From the NCBI GenBank assembly GCA_028866975.1, contig JAGWHG010000019.1:1-11076 (forward strand): a stretch of DNA of 11,076 bases. Direction: 5' to 3'. The notes under the pieces are model-generated. The model was given only the letters and a program-made list of their open reading frames with translations. It was not told the DNA's origin and made no database searches. Of this stretch, positions 1-5,860 are shown piece after piece. The stretch comes from Microcaldota archaeon (GTDB lineage: Archaea > Micrarchaeota > Micrarchaeia > Micrarchaeales > CABMGC01). Made by a program: the position numbers and the translations under genes. The stretch's first letter is position 1; each line of letters opens with the position of its first letter.

Positions 1-22
1 AATTGCATTCCAAAATGAGCAT

Positions 23-577
23 CTAAACGGCGAATCTGTGATCTTTCTTTATTATTGCAACTAGTTCTTCTAGCAAGTTTATCTCCTTAGTGCCCCTCTT
101 TTTCCCATTTATTATCGAAATCGCTTCCTTGAGGGCAGACTTTCCGTTCATAATTTCGTAAACTTCGCTATAATTATAGGCCGCAGATGCGCCGCAATAA
201 TCCAGCGCCTCGCTTGTCACGTTTTCCTTTATTTTTTCATCGGGATACTTGCGTTCCTGCAGCCGGTAAATTATTTTCTTTAGGTGCTCGCGTACAACTA
301 TCGCCTTTGCGCCGCGAACCTTTATGTCGCAGAGGATGTGGCCGTCGAGTATTATTATCTGGCTTTTGTCCGATCGAATTATCTTTGCAATCCGGTCCTG
401 CAGCTGCTTCATTTTTACTATCTTTGCGCCGAACTTGTCTTTTCCGGAATAGAGCTTGAATTTGTTGACGATGTCAGTGGCGTTGTAGGCGCTGGCATTG
501 AGACTCGACTTGAGGGCTTTCACAAGGGTGGTCTTGCCGACGCCCGGTGTGCCTGTTATTACTATTATCCTTTTCAT
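23..577 (-). CDS. AK6/Fap7-type adenylate kinase family NTPase
   Basis: A 184-residue P-loop kinase that fits the archaeal AK6 (Fap7/hCINAP) family. The P-loop GTPGVGKTT lies at residues 9-17, the family signature DGH at 78-80, and a lid-like segment at about 106-127 (RLQERKYPDEKIKENV, then SEALD). Family members transfer phosphate between ATP and AMP, and the eukaryotic protein acts with uS11 in small ribosomal subunit maturation. That second role is inferred here. The start is placed at the ATG at 577-575. A longer in-frame start at 619 would add 14 residues before the beta strand that leads into the P-loop and would run through the TATA box. The minus-strand TATA at 601-607 sits about 27 nt upstream of the chosen ATG, so the mRNA is probably leaderless. 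The family call is firm; the cellular role is less so. Confidence 0.9.
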   Translation of the reverse strand: MKRIIVITGTPGVGKTTLVKALKSSLNASAYNATDIVNKFKLYSGKDKFGAKIVKMKQLQDRIAKIIRSDKSQIIILDGHILCDIKVRGAKAIVVREHLKKIIYRLQERKYPDEKIKENVTSEALDYCGASAAYNYSEVYEIMNGKSALKEAISIINGKKRGTKEINLLEELVAIIKKDHRFAV

Positions 578-578
578 C

Positions 579-590
579 ACAATTAAATAC
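579..590 (+). promoter_or_regulatory. Putative TATA box of the DUF357-trm1 operon
   Basis: The A/T-rich element CAATTAAATAC is centred about 32 nt upstream of the ATG at 618, predicting a very short leader. It lies just inside the divergent AK6-like transcription unit, so the two promoters interleave. The match is by eye only. Confidence 0.4.
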
Positions 591-599
591 GGACTTAGG

Positions 600-608
600 C
601 ATATATAG
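600..608 (-). promoter_or_regulatory. TATA box of the AK6-like gene
   Basis: The minus-strand sequence CCTATATATG is centred about 27 nt upstream of the ATG at 577. That is the normal archaeal TATA-to-start-site distance and implies a leaderless transcript. Confidence 0.55.
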
Positions 609-617
609 GTGCTATTC

Positions 618-860
618 ATGGCGGAGGAAATAGGTCAGCGGATACAAAAGGACATAGGCAAGTTCGATGTAAGCTTGGACAAGATACGCGGCGCAAAGCT
701 AGACGGCAAGGAGCGCGAGGTAGTGGAGCTTGCCAAGATGTATGCCAGTGACGCGCAGTCATGGCTGAGCAAGGGCGACACGTACACATCCTTCTCTAGC
801 ATCGCCTACGCACACGGCCTGATGGACTCGATACTAAAGCTTAAGGGAATAATTGAGTGA
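618..860 (+). CDS. DUF357 family protein
   Basis: An 80-residue archaeal protein with the DUF357 pattern: a helical N-terminus, then the segment MYASDAQSWLSKGD at residues 41-54, then SIAYAHGLMDS at 61-71. The family is small, archaeal and of unknown function; the fold is probably a helical hairpin. An in-frame GTG at 609 would add three residues, but it lies closer to the TATA element, so the ATG at 618 is preferred. Its end runs directly into trm1: the stop TGA at 858-860 is 4 nt before the trm1 ATG. The two are surely cotranscribed, which gives a weak hint of a link to tRNA metabolism. Confidence 0.9.
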   Translation: MAEEIGQRIQKDIGKFDVSLDKIRGAKLDGKEREVVELAKMYASDAQSWLSKGDTYTSFSSIAYAHGLMDSILKLKGIIE

Positions 861-864
861 GCGA

Positions 865-1953
865 ATGCAGGTCGAGGAGGGAAGGGCGAAAATAAAGTTC
901 AGCGACGGCACATTCTACAACCCGAACATGAGAGGGCTCAGGGACATCTCCGTCCTCTTCCTAAAAGCAGTTGGAAAGAAGAGGTATTCGCTTCTCGATG
1001 CGACTTCGGCGACAGGAATTCGGGGGATAAGGTACGCACTCGAGGCGGGTGCGGGAAAGACCACCTATCTTGACATGAACAAGAAGGCGTACGCAGACAC
1101 AAAATTGAACGTCAAGCGCAACAAGCTCAAGGGGACGATATTCAATTTGGACATACAGGAGTTTGCAAACAGCAGTGAGGAGAGCTTTGACGTTATAGAT
1201 CTCGACCCATTTGGCAGCGTGGCCCCATACGTGTACGATTTGATGAAGGTTGCAAAGGACGGCACCATCCTTATGGCGACTGCGACTGATGCTGCGGTGC
1301 TGTGCGGCGCGCACTATTCGGCATGCCTCAAGATATATGCTTCGCAGCCTCTCAACAACGAGCTCTGCCAGGAAGTCGGGACAAGGATACTGATAAATTT
1401 CATCGCAAGGATTGCTGCGCAGCTAAACTTCGGGATCGAGGTGAAGCTTGCGATATCGAATCTGCACTACATGCGGGTATTTCTGGTGCTCCATCATGGC
1501 GCAGAAAATGCGGTGGAGAGCATCAAGCAGACGGGTTTTGGGGCGTTTTGCAGCAAGTGCAGGGCTTTTTACTCTTCGAAGGGTCTTGCACCAAAGTTAA
1601 ATGGCAAATGCGCCAACTGCGGGGCCGAAACCATTCCTTTTGGGCCTATCTGGCTAGGCAATATTTACGACCACGCGCTCTTGCGCAAGATGAAGATTAT
1701 GATGCCAAAGGGGATGGATAAGAATGCGATCAAGCTGCTGAGGACGGTTGACCTAGAGCTTGACACGCCCTTTTTCTACTCGATACCAAAGCTCACCCGC
1801 TATCTCGGAATAAGCTCTGTTCCAAGAAAAAGGGTACTAGACAAACTTGGTAAAAAATACGAGGTTAGTGGAACTCATTTCGACCCTGACGGAATAAAGA
1901 CAGATGCGCCGATTAAAAAAATTTTGGGATCCGTTAAAGGAGCAGCTACTTGA
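865..1953 (+). CDS. trm1: tRNA (guanine26-N2)-dimethyltransferase Trm1
   Basis: A 362-residue S-adenosylmethionine enzyme that methylates G26 of tRNA to m2G/m2,2G. Visible features are the N-terminal VEEGRAKI, the FYNP motif at residues 17-20, the SAM-binding motif LLDATSATGIRG at 43-54, an acidic strand end TYLDMN at 67-72, and the catalytic motif DLDPFGS at 112-118. A zinc-binding set follows with CxxC pairs at C229/C232 and C249/C252, then a helical C-terminus. The length fits archaeal Trm1. The family's usual 'NRD' after FYNPxM reads 'GLRD' here. The ATG at 865 is chosen because the protein then begins MQVEEG, like other archaeal Trm1 proteins, with SD-like GAGTGA at 855-860. A TTG at 853 would overlap the DUF357 gene. 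The tRNA-Leu in this window has G at position 26, so it is a possible substrate. Confidence 0.96.
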   Translation: MQVEEGRAKIKFSDGTFYNPNMRGLRDISVLFLKAVGKKRYSLLDATSATGIRGIRYALEAGAGKTTYLDMNKKAYADTKLNVKRNKLKGTIFNLDIQEFANSSEESFDVIDLDPFGSVAPYVYDLMKVAKDGTILMATATDAAVLCGAHYSACLKIYASQPLNNELCQEVGTRILINFIARIAAQLNFGIEVKLAISNLHYMRVFLVLHHGAENAVESIKQTGFGAFCSKCRAFYSSKGLAPKLNGKCANCGAETIPFGPIWLGNIYDHALLRKMKIMMPKGMDKNAIKLLRTVDLELDTPFFYSIPKLTRYLGISSVPRKRVLDKLGKKYEVSGTHFDPDGIKTDAPIKKILGSVKGAAT

Positions 1954-1962
1954 CCTTACATT

Positions 1963-2286
1963 CTAGGCATCGTTCAATGCCTTAATAACGCCGGCTATGA
2001 AGGCGACTGCTCCGGCAACACCTGGCACAATGAACTCTTCCAGGGGGATAACGGGGCTGGCAGACATAATTGTAGCGCCACCAGCAGACATCGATCCGCC
2101 AAGCATTGCGATGGTGGGCCAGTTGTCTTTGGTTTCCTTGCCAATCTCTGTAAATATATATTTGGTAGATTTGGCATTTTGTAAAAATGTCTCTTTAGAG
2201 ACATCCTTTGTAATAGAATAGATGTCCCTAGCCAGAGATTTGAGGGAGTCAGCCTTTTGTAAAAATGCGGCTTTGGAGACAATCAT
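1963..2286 (-). CDS. Small putative membrane protein with tandem 26-residue repeat
   Basis: 107 residues, family not recognised. Residues 3-28 and 29-54 are two copies of a 26-residue amphipathic unit (VSK..FLQ.A.S.K...., ending TKD) with 13 identical positions. Two Gly/Ala-rich hydrophobic stretches follow at about 58-78 and 85-104 (ending AGAVAFIAGVIKAL) and could form a membrane hairpin. The start is the ATG at 2286-2284, with a TATA-like TTTAAATATTTG about 30 nt upstream, so the mRNA is probably leaderless. The gene lies 63 nt downstream of the carbamate-kinase-like gene on the same strand but appears to have its own promoter. It converges on trm1 with only 9 nt between the stops. No function can be assigned; a helix-rich soluble head on a membrane anchor is one possibility. 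The repeat and its in-frame structure support real coding. Confidence 0.65.
   Translation of the reverse strand: MIVSKAAFLQKADSLKSLARDIYSITKDVSKETFLQNAKSTKYIFTEIGKETKDNWPTIAMLGGSMSAGGATIMSASPVIPLEEFIVPGVAGAVAFIAGVIKALNDA
2125..2280 (-). repeat. Two direct 78-bp coding repeats
   Basis: Minus-strand units 2280-2203 and 2202-2125 are tandem. The best-preserved DNA is the paired stretch with core TTTTGTAAAAATG read on the plus strand at about 2177-2202 and 2255-2280, exactly 78 bp apart. The period is 26 codons, so the duplication preserves the reading frame. Confidence 0.8.
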
Positions 2287-2313
2287 TACAATCAGAGGAG
2301 TATCAATTCCCGC

Positions 2314-2326
2314 CTTTAAATATTTG
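2314..2326 (-). promoter_or_regulatory. TATA box of the small repeat protein gene
   Basis: The minus-strand sequence CAAATATTTAAAGG is centred roughly 30-34 nt upstream of the ATG at 2286, in an A/T-rich gap after the carbamate-kinase-like stop. It suggests independent transcription of the small gene. Confidence 0.45.
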
Positions 2327-2349
2327 ATTAATTAAACGTTTTGAGGCTT

Positions 2350-3216
2350 TTAGCTGATTACGGTACAGTTCCGTAGCTTTATTACATCGGTAGCTTTTTT
2401 TAGATTGCCTATGGCTGCAATTCCCCCAGTGGACCTGACAAAGTCTATGCATGCCTCTACATTTGGCTTCATGCTGCCTTCCTCGAACTCCTTGAAGCGG
2501 ACATGCTGGGCAAGTTCGCGCACGGATATTTTACCGATCATCTTTGGATGATCCCCTTTCATATTCAAGTATGCGCCGTCTACATTAGTGAGTATGAAGA
2601 GCCTGCTCGCCCTCAGCGACTTTGCAAGCAGCGCCGATGTGTAGTCCTTATCTATCACAGCGTCGGCAAAGTCGAAGTAGCTTCCCCGATATATTATCGG
2701 TATTCCGCCTCCCCCGCCTGCAATGACTGCGTTGTTCTTGGAAAGCAGCGCCTCTATCGAGCCCATGTTGAGTATCTTCTTTGGCCTAGGCGAGGGGACA
2801 ACCCTCCTATAGCCGTGCAATAGCAGCTTCATCTTGAATTTTCTTGAGAGCTTTGCGGCCTGCGCCTTTGTGTAGAATTTACCTATCGGCTTGCTCGGCA
2901 GCTTGAACGCAATGTCCTTGGAATCCACCAGGACCCTTGTAAGCACAGTCTCGACATTTGCTCTCGAGCCCTTCTTTGAGAACCTCTTTAGGATCTCTTC
3001 TTGCAGATGCACCCCTATCTGTGCCTCTGTCTGCGCGGTGAGTATGCCGAGGTTCTCCTGCTTTTCTATGTCTGCAAGCATTCCGACCTGCGGCCCGTTG
3101 CCATGGGTTATCAGCAGCTTGCCCTTTTTGCTCAAAAGCTGCACTGCATCTAGCAGACTATTCAGATTTTTGGAAGATTCGAGAGCATTGCCCCCTATCG
3201 ATAAAACATTTAGCAC
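2350..3216 (-). CDS. arcC: Carbamate kinase family protein
   Basis: 288 residues of the amino-acid-kinase fold, carbamate kinase type (carbamoyl phosphate + ADP to ATP + carbamate + NH3 in classical members). Motifs counted from the GTG start: GGNAL 8-12, THGNGPQVG 37-45, KPIG..FY around 109-115, RRVVPSPRP 137-145, IAGGGGGIP 165-173, VIDKDYTSALLA 187-198, LTNVDG 209-214 and GSMKPNVEA 247-255. The usual family motif near the C-terminus is GSMGPKVEA, so the lysine is displaced here. The length is slightly under the usual ~310. The GTG at 3216-3214 is chosen over a TTG at 3228 because GGTGA lies 4 nt before it and because the protein then begins at the first beta strand. No arginine deiminase or ornithine transcarbamylase gene is nearby, so the metabolic role is open. 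Confidence 0.9.
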   Translation of the reverse strand: MLNVLSIGGNALESSKNLNSLLDAVQLLSKKGKLLITHGNGPQVGMLADIEKQENLGILTAQTEAQIGVHLQEEILKRFSKKGSRANVETVLTRVLVDSKDIAFKLPSKPIGKFYTKAQAAKLSRKFKMKLLLHGYRRVVPSPRPKKILNMGSIEALLSKNNAVIAGGGGGIPIIYRGSYFDFADAVIDKDYTSALLAKSLRASRLFILTNVDGAYLNMKGDHPKMIGKISVRELAQHVRFKEFEEGSMKPNVEACIDFVRSTGGIAAIGNLKKATDVIKLRNCTVIS

Positions 3217-3220
3217 GTTT

Positions 3221-3225
3221 TCACC
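3221..3225 (-). promoter_or_regulatory. Shine-Dalgarno site that decides the arcC start
   Basis: GGTGA on the minus strand ends 4 nt before the GTG codon at 3216-3214. It overlaps the alternative TTG start at 3228, which therefore would be the wrong choice. Confidence 0.6.
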
Positions 3226-3245
3226 CAAAAAACTACGTCAATCCC

Positions 3246-3258
3246 CTAATATAATCCT
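3246..3258 (-). promoter_or_regulatory. Putative arcC TATA box
   Basis: The minus-strand sequence GGATTATATTAGG is centred about 36 nt upstream of the GTG start, predicting a roughly 10-nt leader that carries the GGTGA site. Confidence 0.45.
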
Positions 3259-3272
3259 GTTTTGGTAGATAA

Positions 3273-3284
3273 CCTTTATATATG
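3273..3284 (+). promoter_or_regulatory. TATA box of the six-cysteine protein gene
   Basis: CCTTTATATATG is a strong archaeal TATA element, with start of transcription expected near 3305. The leader to the ATG at 3385 would be about 80 nt and is strikingly purine-rich, with repeated GGGAAGG/GGTAAG-like words. No recognised riboswitch or RNA gene is seen in it. Confidence 0.5.
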
Positions 3285-3384
3285 AGCCAAGCCATAATTA
3301 CAAATCGGGAAGGAAAGGTCAGTACGGTCAAGGGAAGGTAAGCCAGGGTAAAGCGCAGTTCAGTTGACGCTTAATGTGGGGACC

Positions 3385-3768
3385 ATGGAGGAATACGAAC
3401 TGGGTGGGGAGATGGAGATGGGGCAGAACATCGGATTCGACATGAAGATAGCAGAGTCCGACGGTTGCGTCCACACGGTGTGCGAGGCTGAGGAGATGGA
3501 CCTGAAAAGAATGATAGAGGGCAGCTGCATGCACTGCAACCGCGTCCTTTCGCGCGGAGAGGTGAGGGTGGTGCCGCCGATGATGGTCCAAGAGAAGGAC
3601 AAGTACGTTTCTAGGGGGATTGTGCAGCGCAGGATAATGTGCACGCAGTGCTACGACAAGATGGTCTCAAGCACGCGCGAGCGCATAAGGTCTAGGTTCA
3701 ACCTCACGCGAGATTCTCTGAAAAGAAGGCTGTTTAGGGCGATGGCTAGCGGAACTGCCGGTAGATAA
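3385..3768 (+). CDS. Hypothetical zinc-binding protein with paired CxxC motifs
   Basis: 127 residues, family not recognised. An acidic Met/Glu-rich N-terminus (1-12) precedes a cysteine region: C28 and C33, then CMHC at 48-51 and CTQC at 86-89, the last two spaced like a zinc ribbon or treble clef. The C-terminal third is basic and Arg-rich (STRERIRSRF, then SLKRRLFRAM), as in nucleic-acid-binding proteins. A role in RNA or DNA binding is therefore plausible but inferred. The ATG at 3385 is preferred. A TTG at 3364 would add seven residues, and Met codons at positions 10 and 12 follow a G-rich stretch and are also possible starts. The gene is monocistronic, divergent from the carbamate-kinase-like gene and convergent with the winged-helix pair, 39 nt from the latter's stop. 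Confidence 0.75.
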   Translation: MEEYELGGEMEMGQNIGFDMKIAESDGCVHTVCEAEEMDLKRMIEGSCMHCNRVLSRGEVRVVPPMMVQEKDKYVSRGIVQRRIMCTQCYDKMVSSTRERIRSRFNLTRDSLKRRLFRAMASGTAGR

Positions 3769-3807
3769 GAGTAGGTCCAGATAGTTTGCGCAATACGGTG
3801 AGGCTAG

Positions 3808-4335
3808 TCAGTTTGCGTCCCTGTAGAGCTCCAAGAGCTGCTTGTAGAGCTCTATTGACTTATTGCCGCTTTCGCTAGGCAAGTAGCGTGCCCTGCCATT
3901 GCCCTTCCTGCTCTTGCCGTCTATCTTTGAGAGCAGGCCCTCTTCGAGCAGATGTGGCACATTTGTGCTGATCTGGGCGCTGTTGGCATACGTAGTGTAC
4001 ATTATCTCTGTAATCATCAGCTCCTTGCCCTGGCAGGCCATCAGCATCTTTATTCCACTTATGTGGGGAAGACGCTTGCTGCCCTTTTGCAGCTCTAGGA
4101 GCTGGTCAAGAGTTGAGACAAACTTCTTTCCGCCCTCTGTCGCAACACACTTGCCGCTCTTGGTAGTCTCGAGCAATTTGTACTCGGCCAATTTTGGCAT
4201 GTGCGATTTGAGTTGCGAGTAGCTGAGCCTTGCATCGTACATTACCTTTGTCTTAGATGCGGGGCGCAGGCATGATTTTAGAATCGACCCGGCGATTTCG
4301 AGGTTATTCCGATATTGCATTAGGGGCTCTGACAT
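3808..4335 (-). CDS. Tandem winged-helix DNA-binding protein (second gene of pair)
   Basis: 175 residues with two winged-helix domains resembling the archaeal HTH_45 type. Domain 1 is about residues 7-82 (QYRNNLEIAGSIL, then TKVMYDARLSYSQLKSHMPKL). Domain 2 is about 92-171 (HISGIKMLMAC, then TEIMYTTYANSAQISTNVPHLLEEGLL) and is more diverged. Each carries the T..MY....L(S)..QL...L..L...LL recognition-helix pattern, and domain 2 has a Lys/Arg-rich wing (GKSRKGNGRAR, 140-150). Such proteins usually act as transcription regulators, often as homodimers; two domains in one chain may mimic a dimer. The ATG lies 4 nt after the stop of the upstream paralogue, and GGGTGA overlaps that stop, so translation is probably coupled. 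The target is unknown. Confidence 0.85.
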   Translation of the reverse strand: MSEPLMQYRNNLEIAGSILKSCLRPASKTKVMYDARLSYSQLKSHMPKLAEYKLLETTKSGKCVATEGGKKFVSTLDQLLELQKGSKRLPHISGIKMLMACQGKELMITEIMYTTYANSAQISTNVPHLLEEGLLSKIDGKSRKGNGRARYLPSESGNKSIELYKQLLELYRDAN

Positions 4336-4339
4336 TTGC

Positions 4340-4978
4340 TCACCCTCTCTTGGCCTCGATCAGTTCAGACTTAGGGTTGTAGAGCACCATCAGCTTGGAA
4401 TAAAGCTGGAAGAACGCCGACCCCTTGGCAGTGACCTCGTAGAACTTCTTTGCCCCCTCGCCGCTCTTGTTGAGCAGACCGCTGTCCACCAGCTCGTCAA
4501 GCTTGCGCAGCTGCGCAAAGCTCAGATAATTGTTGTACATCGCCTGGGTGCGCGTCTTTTTGGCTGAGAGGTTGTCTAGTATTTGGCCGTCTATCTCGAG
4601 TTGCGCCCTGTATTTCCTTCCCGACTGCGGCTCTTCTGTATCTTGCGTTGCTGGCGCAGATATTTTTGTATTCAGAAGCGACTTTACCGCTGCGGAGTTT
4701 GCATTCGTTTCGGGGAAATAGAGCCTTGCAATCTCTTTGTAGATCTCTACGAAAAGCCTGCCCTTCTTTGTTGTCGAGAAGCTCTCCTTGTTTTTCTCCA
4801 AAAGGCCCAATTCCGTGAGCCTTGCGGTCCTCTCCTTGAGCTGGGTGTGGGAGAGATATGCAGAGTACATCACTCTTGTAGTGCTGGTCGACACGGAGAA
4901 CTTTTCCAAAACTTCCGAATCGATCCCGATCCCGTCCCGATATATCCTAGTCTCTATTTTGTTTATTCTGTTTGCCAT
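4340..4978 (-). CDS. Tandem winged-helix DNA-binding protein (first gene of pair)
   Basis: 212 residues, again with two HTH_45-like winged-helix domains: residues 13-87 (IYRDGIGIDSEVL, TTRVMYSAYLSHTQLKERTARL, GLL) and 122-200 (KYRAQLEIDGQIL, TQAMYNNYLSFAQLRKLDEL, GLL). They are joined by a Ser/Thr/Glu-rich linker at 88-121. The two domains clearly resemble each other and those of the next gene, so the locus holds four copies of one module. The expected role is a transcription regulator, possibly partnering with its neighbour; this is inference. The ATG at 4978 is preceded by a GGTG site about 6 nt away. The promoter region carries an inverted repeat and a direct repeat that could be operators. 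Confidence 0.87.
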   Translation of the reverse strand: MANRINKIETRIYRDGIGIDSEVLEKFSVSTSTTRVMYSAYLSHTQLKERTARLTELGLLEKNKESFSTTKKGRLFVEIYKEIARLYFPETNANSAAVKSLLNTKISAPATQDTEEPQSGRKYRAQLEIDGQILDNLSAKKTRTQAMYNNYLSFAQLRKLDELVDSGLLNKSGEGAKKFYEVTAKGSAFFQLYSKLMVLYNPKSELIEAKRG

Positions 4979-4980
4979 CA

Positions 4981-5018
4981 GAGCACCAATCCGCCAAAAG
5001 CAGTTCTGGTTAGTGCTC
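4981..5018 (-). promoter_or_regulatory. Inverted repeat before the winged-helix start, possible operator
   Basis: On the plus strand, arms GAGCACCAA (4981-4989) and TTAGTGCTC (5010-5018) are inverted with one mismatch, a U.G pair in the minus-strand RNA. They end 2 nt before the ATG codon and just downstream of the TATA box. The start-proximal arm contains the GGTG ribosome-binding site. This could be an operator for autoregulation or a leader hairpin that hides the site. The predicted transcription start near 5011 makes the operator reading somewhat more likely. Confidence 0.4.
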
Positions 5019-5030
5019 GTTTCGTCGGGG

Positions 5031-5043
5031 GTAATATAAAGGC
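5031..5043 (-). promoter_or_regulatory. TATA box of the winged-helix gene pair
   Basis: The minus-strand sequence GCCTTTATATTAC is centred about 60 nt upstream of the ATG at 4978. It predicts a start near 5011 and a leader of about 33 nt. Confidence 0.55.
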
Positions 5044-5082
5044 TACTATCGTTTTGTACAATAAGGAAATCCGCCTTTGAAA

Positions 5083-5099
5083 CCTAAAAAAGACGGCGG
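5083..5099 (-). terminator. T-tract terminator after the C39-like gene
   Basis: Immediately after the TAG stop at 5100, the minus strand reads GCCGCCGTC followed by TTTTTT (5091-5086). A short T run after a gene end is the usual archaeal termination signal. There is no clear hairpin. Confidence 0.45.
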
Positions 5100-5840
5100 C
5101 TAGTTCTTGCCCTTCTTGGATTCGACCAGTATCATGTGGTTGTCTGCATCGTATCCGAGCGCCTGCTTGAATGCGTCCTGGTCGATTGTTATCGTGCTGT
5201 CCGAGTAGGGATCGTTTATGTAGAACGTGTCCTTGTCGTAGCCCTTCACGACCACCCAGTGCGGAGACGACTCAAGGTACGGGTTGATGACCTTGGCATC
5301 GATAAGCACGATTGGTATGCTCTTTGCAGAGAGTCCCTTCTTTATCGACTGTATTGTGACAGTGCCTATGTCCTCTGTGACGCTGAGGCTCTGAGCCTTG
5401 CCCTTTATCTCGTTGAAAGACGCCGAAAGAGTGTCAAGATTTACGTTCTCGTAGACTGCGAGCTTCTTTTCGTAGCCCTCGTCCTTTGCATTTGTGATTA
5501 TCCCTGCTTTTGCCCCCCTCTTTGCAAGCGCATACGCAAGGCCGTACCTAGATCCGTGCCAGACGCTGCCATTGACAGCCTCCTGCCAGATGTCGAACTC
5601 GCTCTCTTTCTTCATCTTGAAGTTCGGATCTATGTACTTGAGGACCATCATCGCGCATGCAGCTGAGCTTGTGAACTCCTCTGTCTGCGGGTAGTGAGGT
5701 ATGTCAAACATGACGCTGTCCTTTATCTTTGCCTTCTTTATCCTTGCCAGAGGCCCCTTGCTTACAGATGCGCCCCTCTTAGGAGCGGCCTTCCTGCTAG
5801 CAGACCTTGATGTTTTTGCACTCTTTTTTGATTTTGCCAT
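5100..5840 (-). CDS. C39-like papain-fold protein, catalytic Cys replaced by Ser
   Basis: 246 residues. Residues 1-40 are Lys/Arg/Ser/Ala-rich (like a histone-tail or nucleic-acid-binding extension). From about 44 the protein follows the C39-like peptidase family: FDIPHYPQTEEFT at 45-57, AACAMMVLKYI at 60-70, then PHWVVVKGYD at 193-202 and FYINDPY at 206-212. H194 and D210 match the catalytic His and Asp. Where family enzymes have Cys in 'FTCGPA/CGAAC', this protein has S58-S59, although the later Cys (C62) is kept. It may be an inactive binding domain or an unusual hydrolase. No signal peptide or membrane segment is seen, so it is probably cytoplasmic. The ATG at 5840 has GGCGATC about 4 nt upstream. 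Only 20 nt separate it from the tRNA-Leu 3' end, and no TATA box is evident between them, so it probably shares the tRNA promoter. Confidence 0.8.
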   Translation of the reverse strand: MAKSKKSAKTSRSASRKAAPKRGASVSKGPLARIKKAKIKDSVMFDIPHYPQTEEFTSSAACAMMVLKYIDPNFKMKKESEFDIWQEAVNGSVWHGSRYGLAYALAKRGAKAGIITNAKDEGYEKKLAVYENVNLDTLSASFNEIKGKAQSLSVTEDIGTVTIQSIKKGLSAKSIPIVLIDAKVINPYLESSPHWVVVKGYDKDTFYINDPYSDSTITIDQDAFKQALGYDADNHMILVESKKGKN

Positions 5841-5860
5841 TACGATCGCCTTTTCATAGG

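Noticed and set aside
1..22. Left-edge stub before the AK6-like stop
   Set aside because: Too short to assign to any gene or signal.
853..864. TTG start for trm1 at 853
   Set aside because: It would add only MSER, overlap the DUF357 gene, and the ATG at 865 gives the typical Trm1 N-terminus.
3282..3341. A 19-codon frame just downstream of the strong TATA box at 3273
   Set aside because: Its ATG overlaps the TATA box itself, so the promoter could not place it in the transcript.
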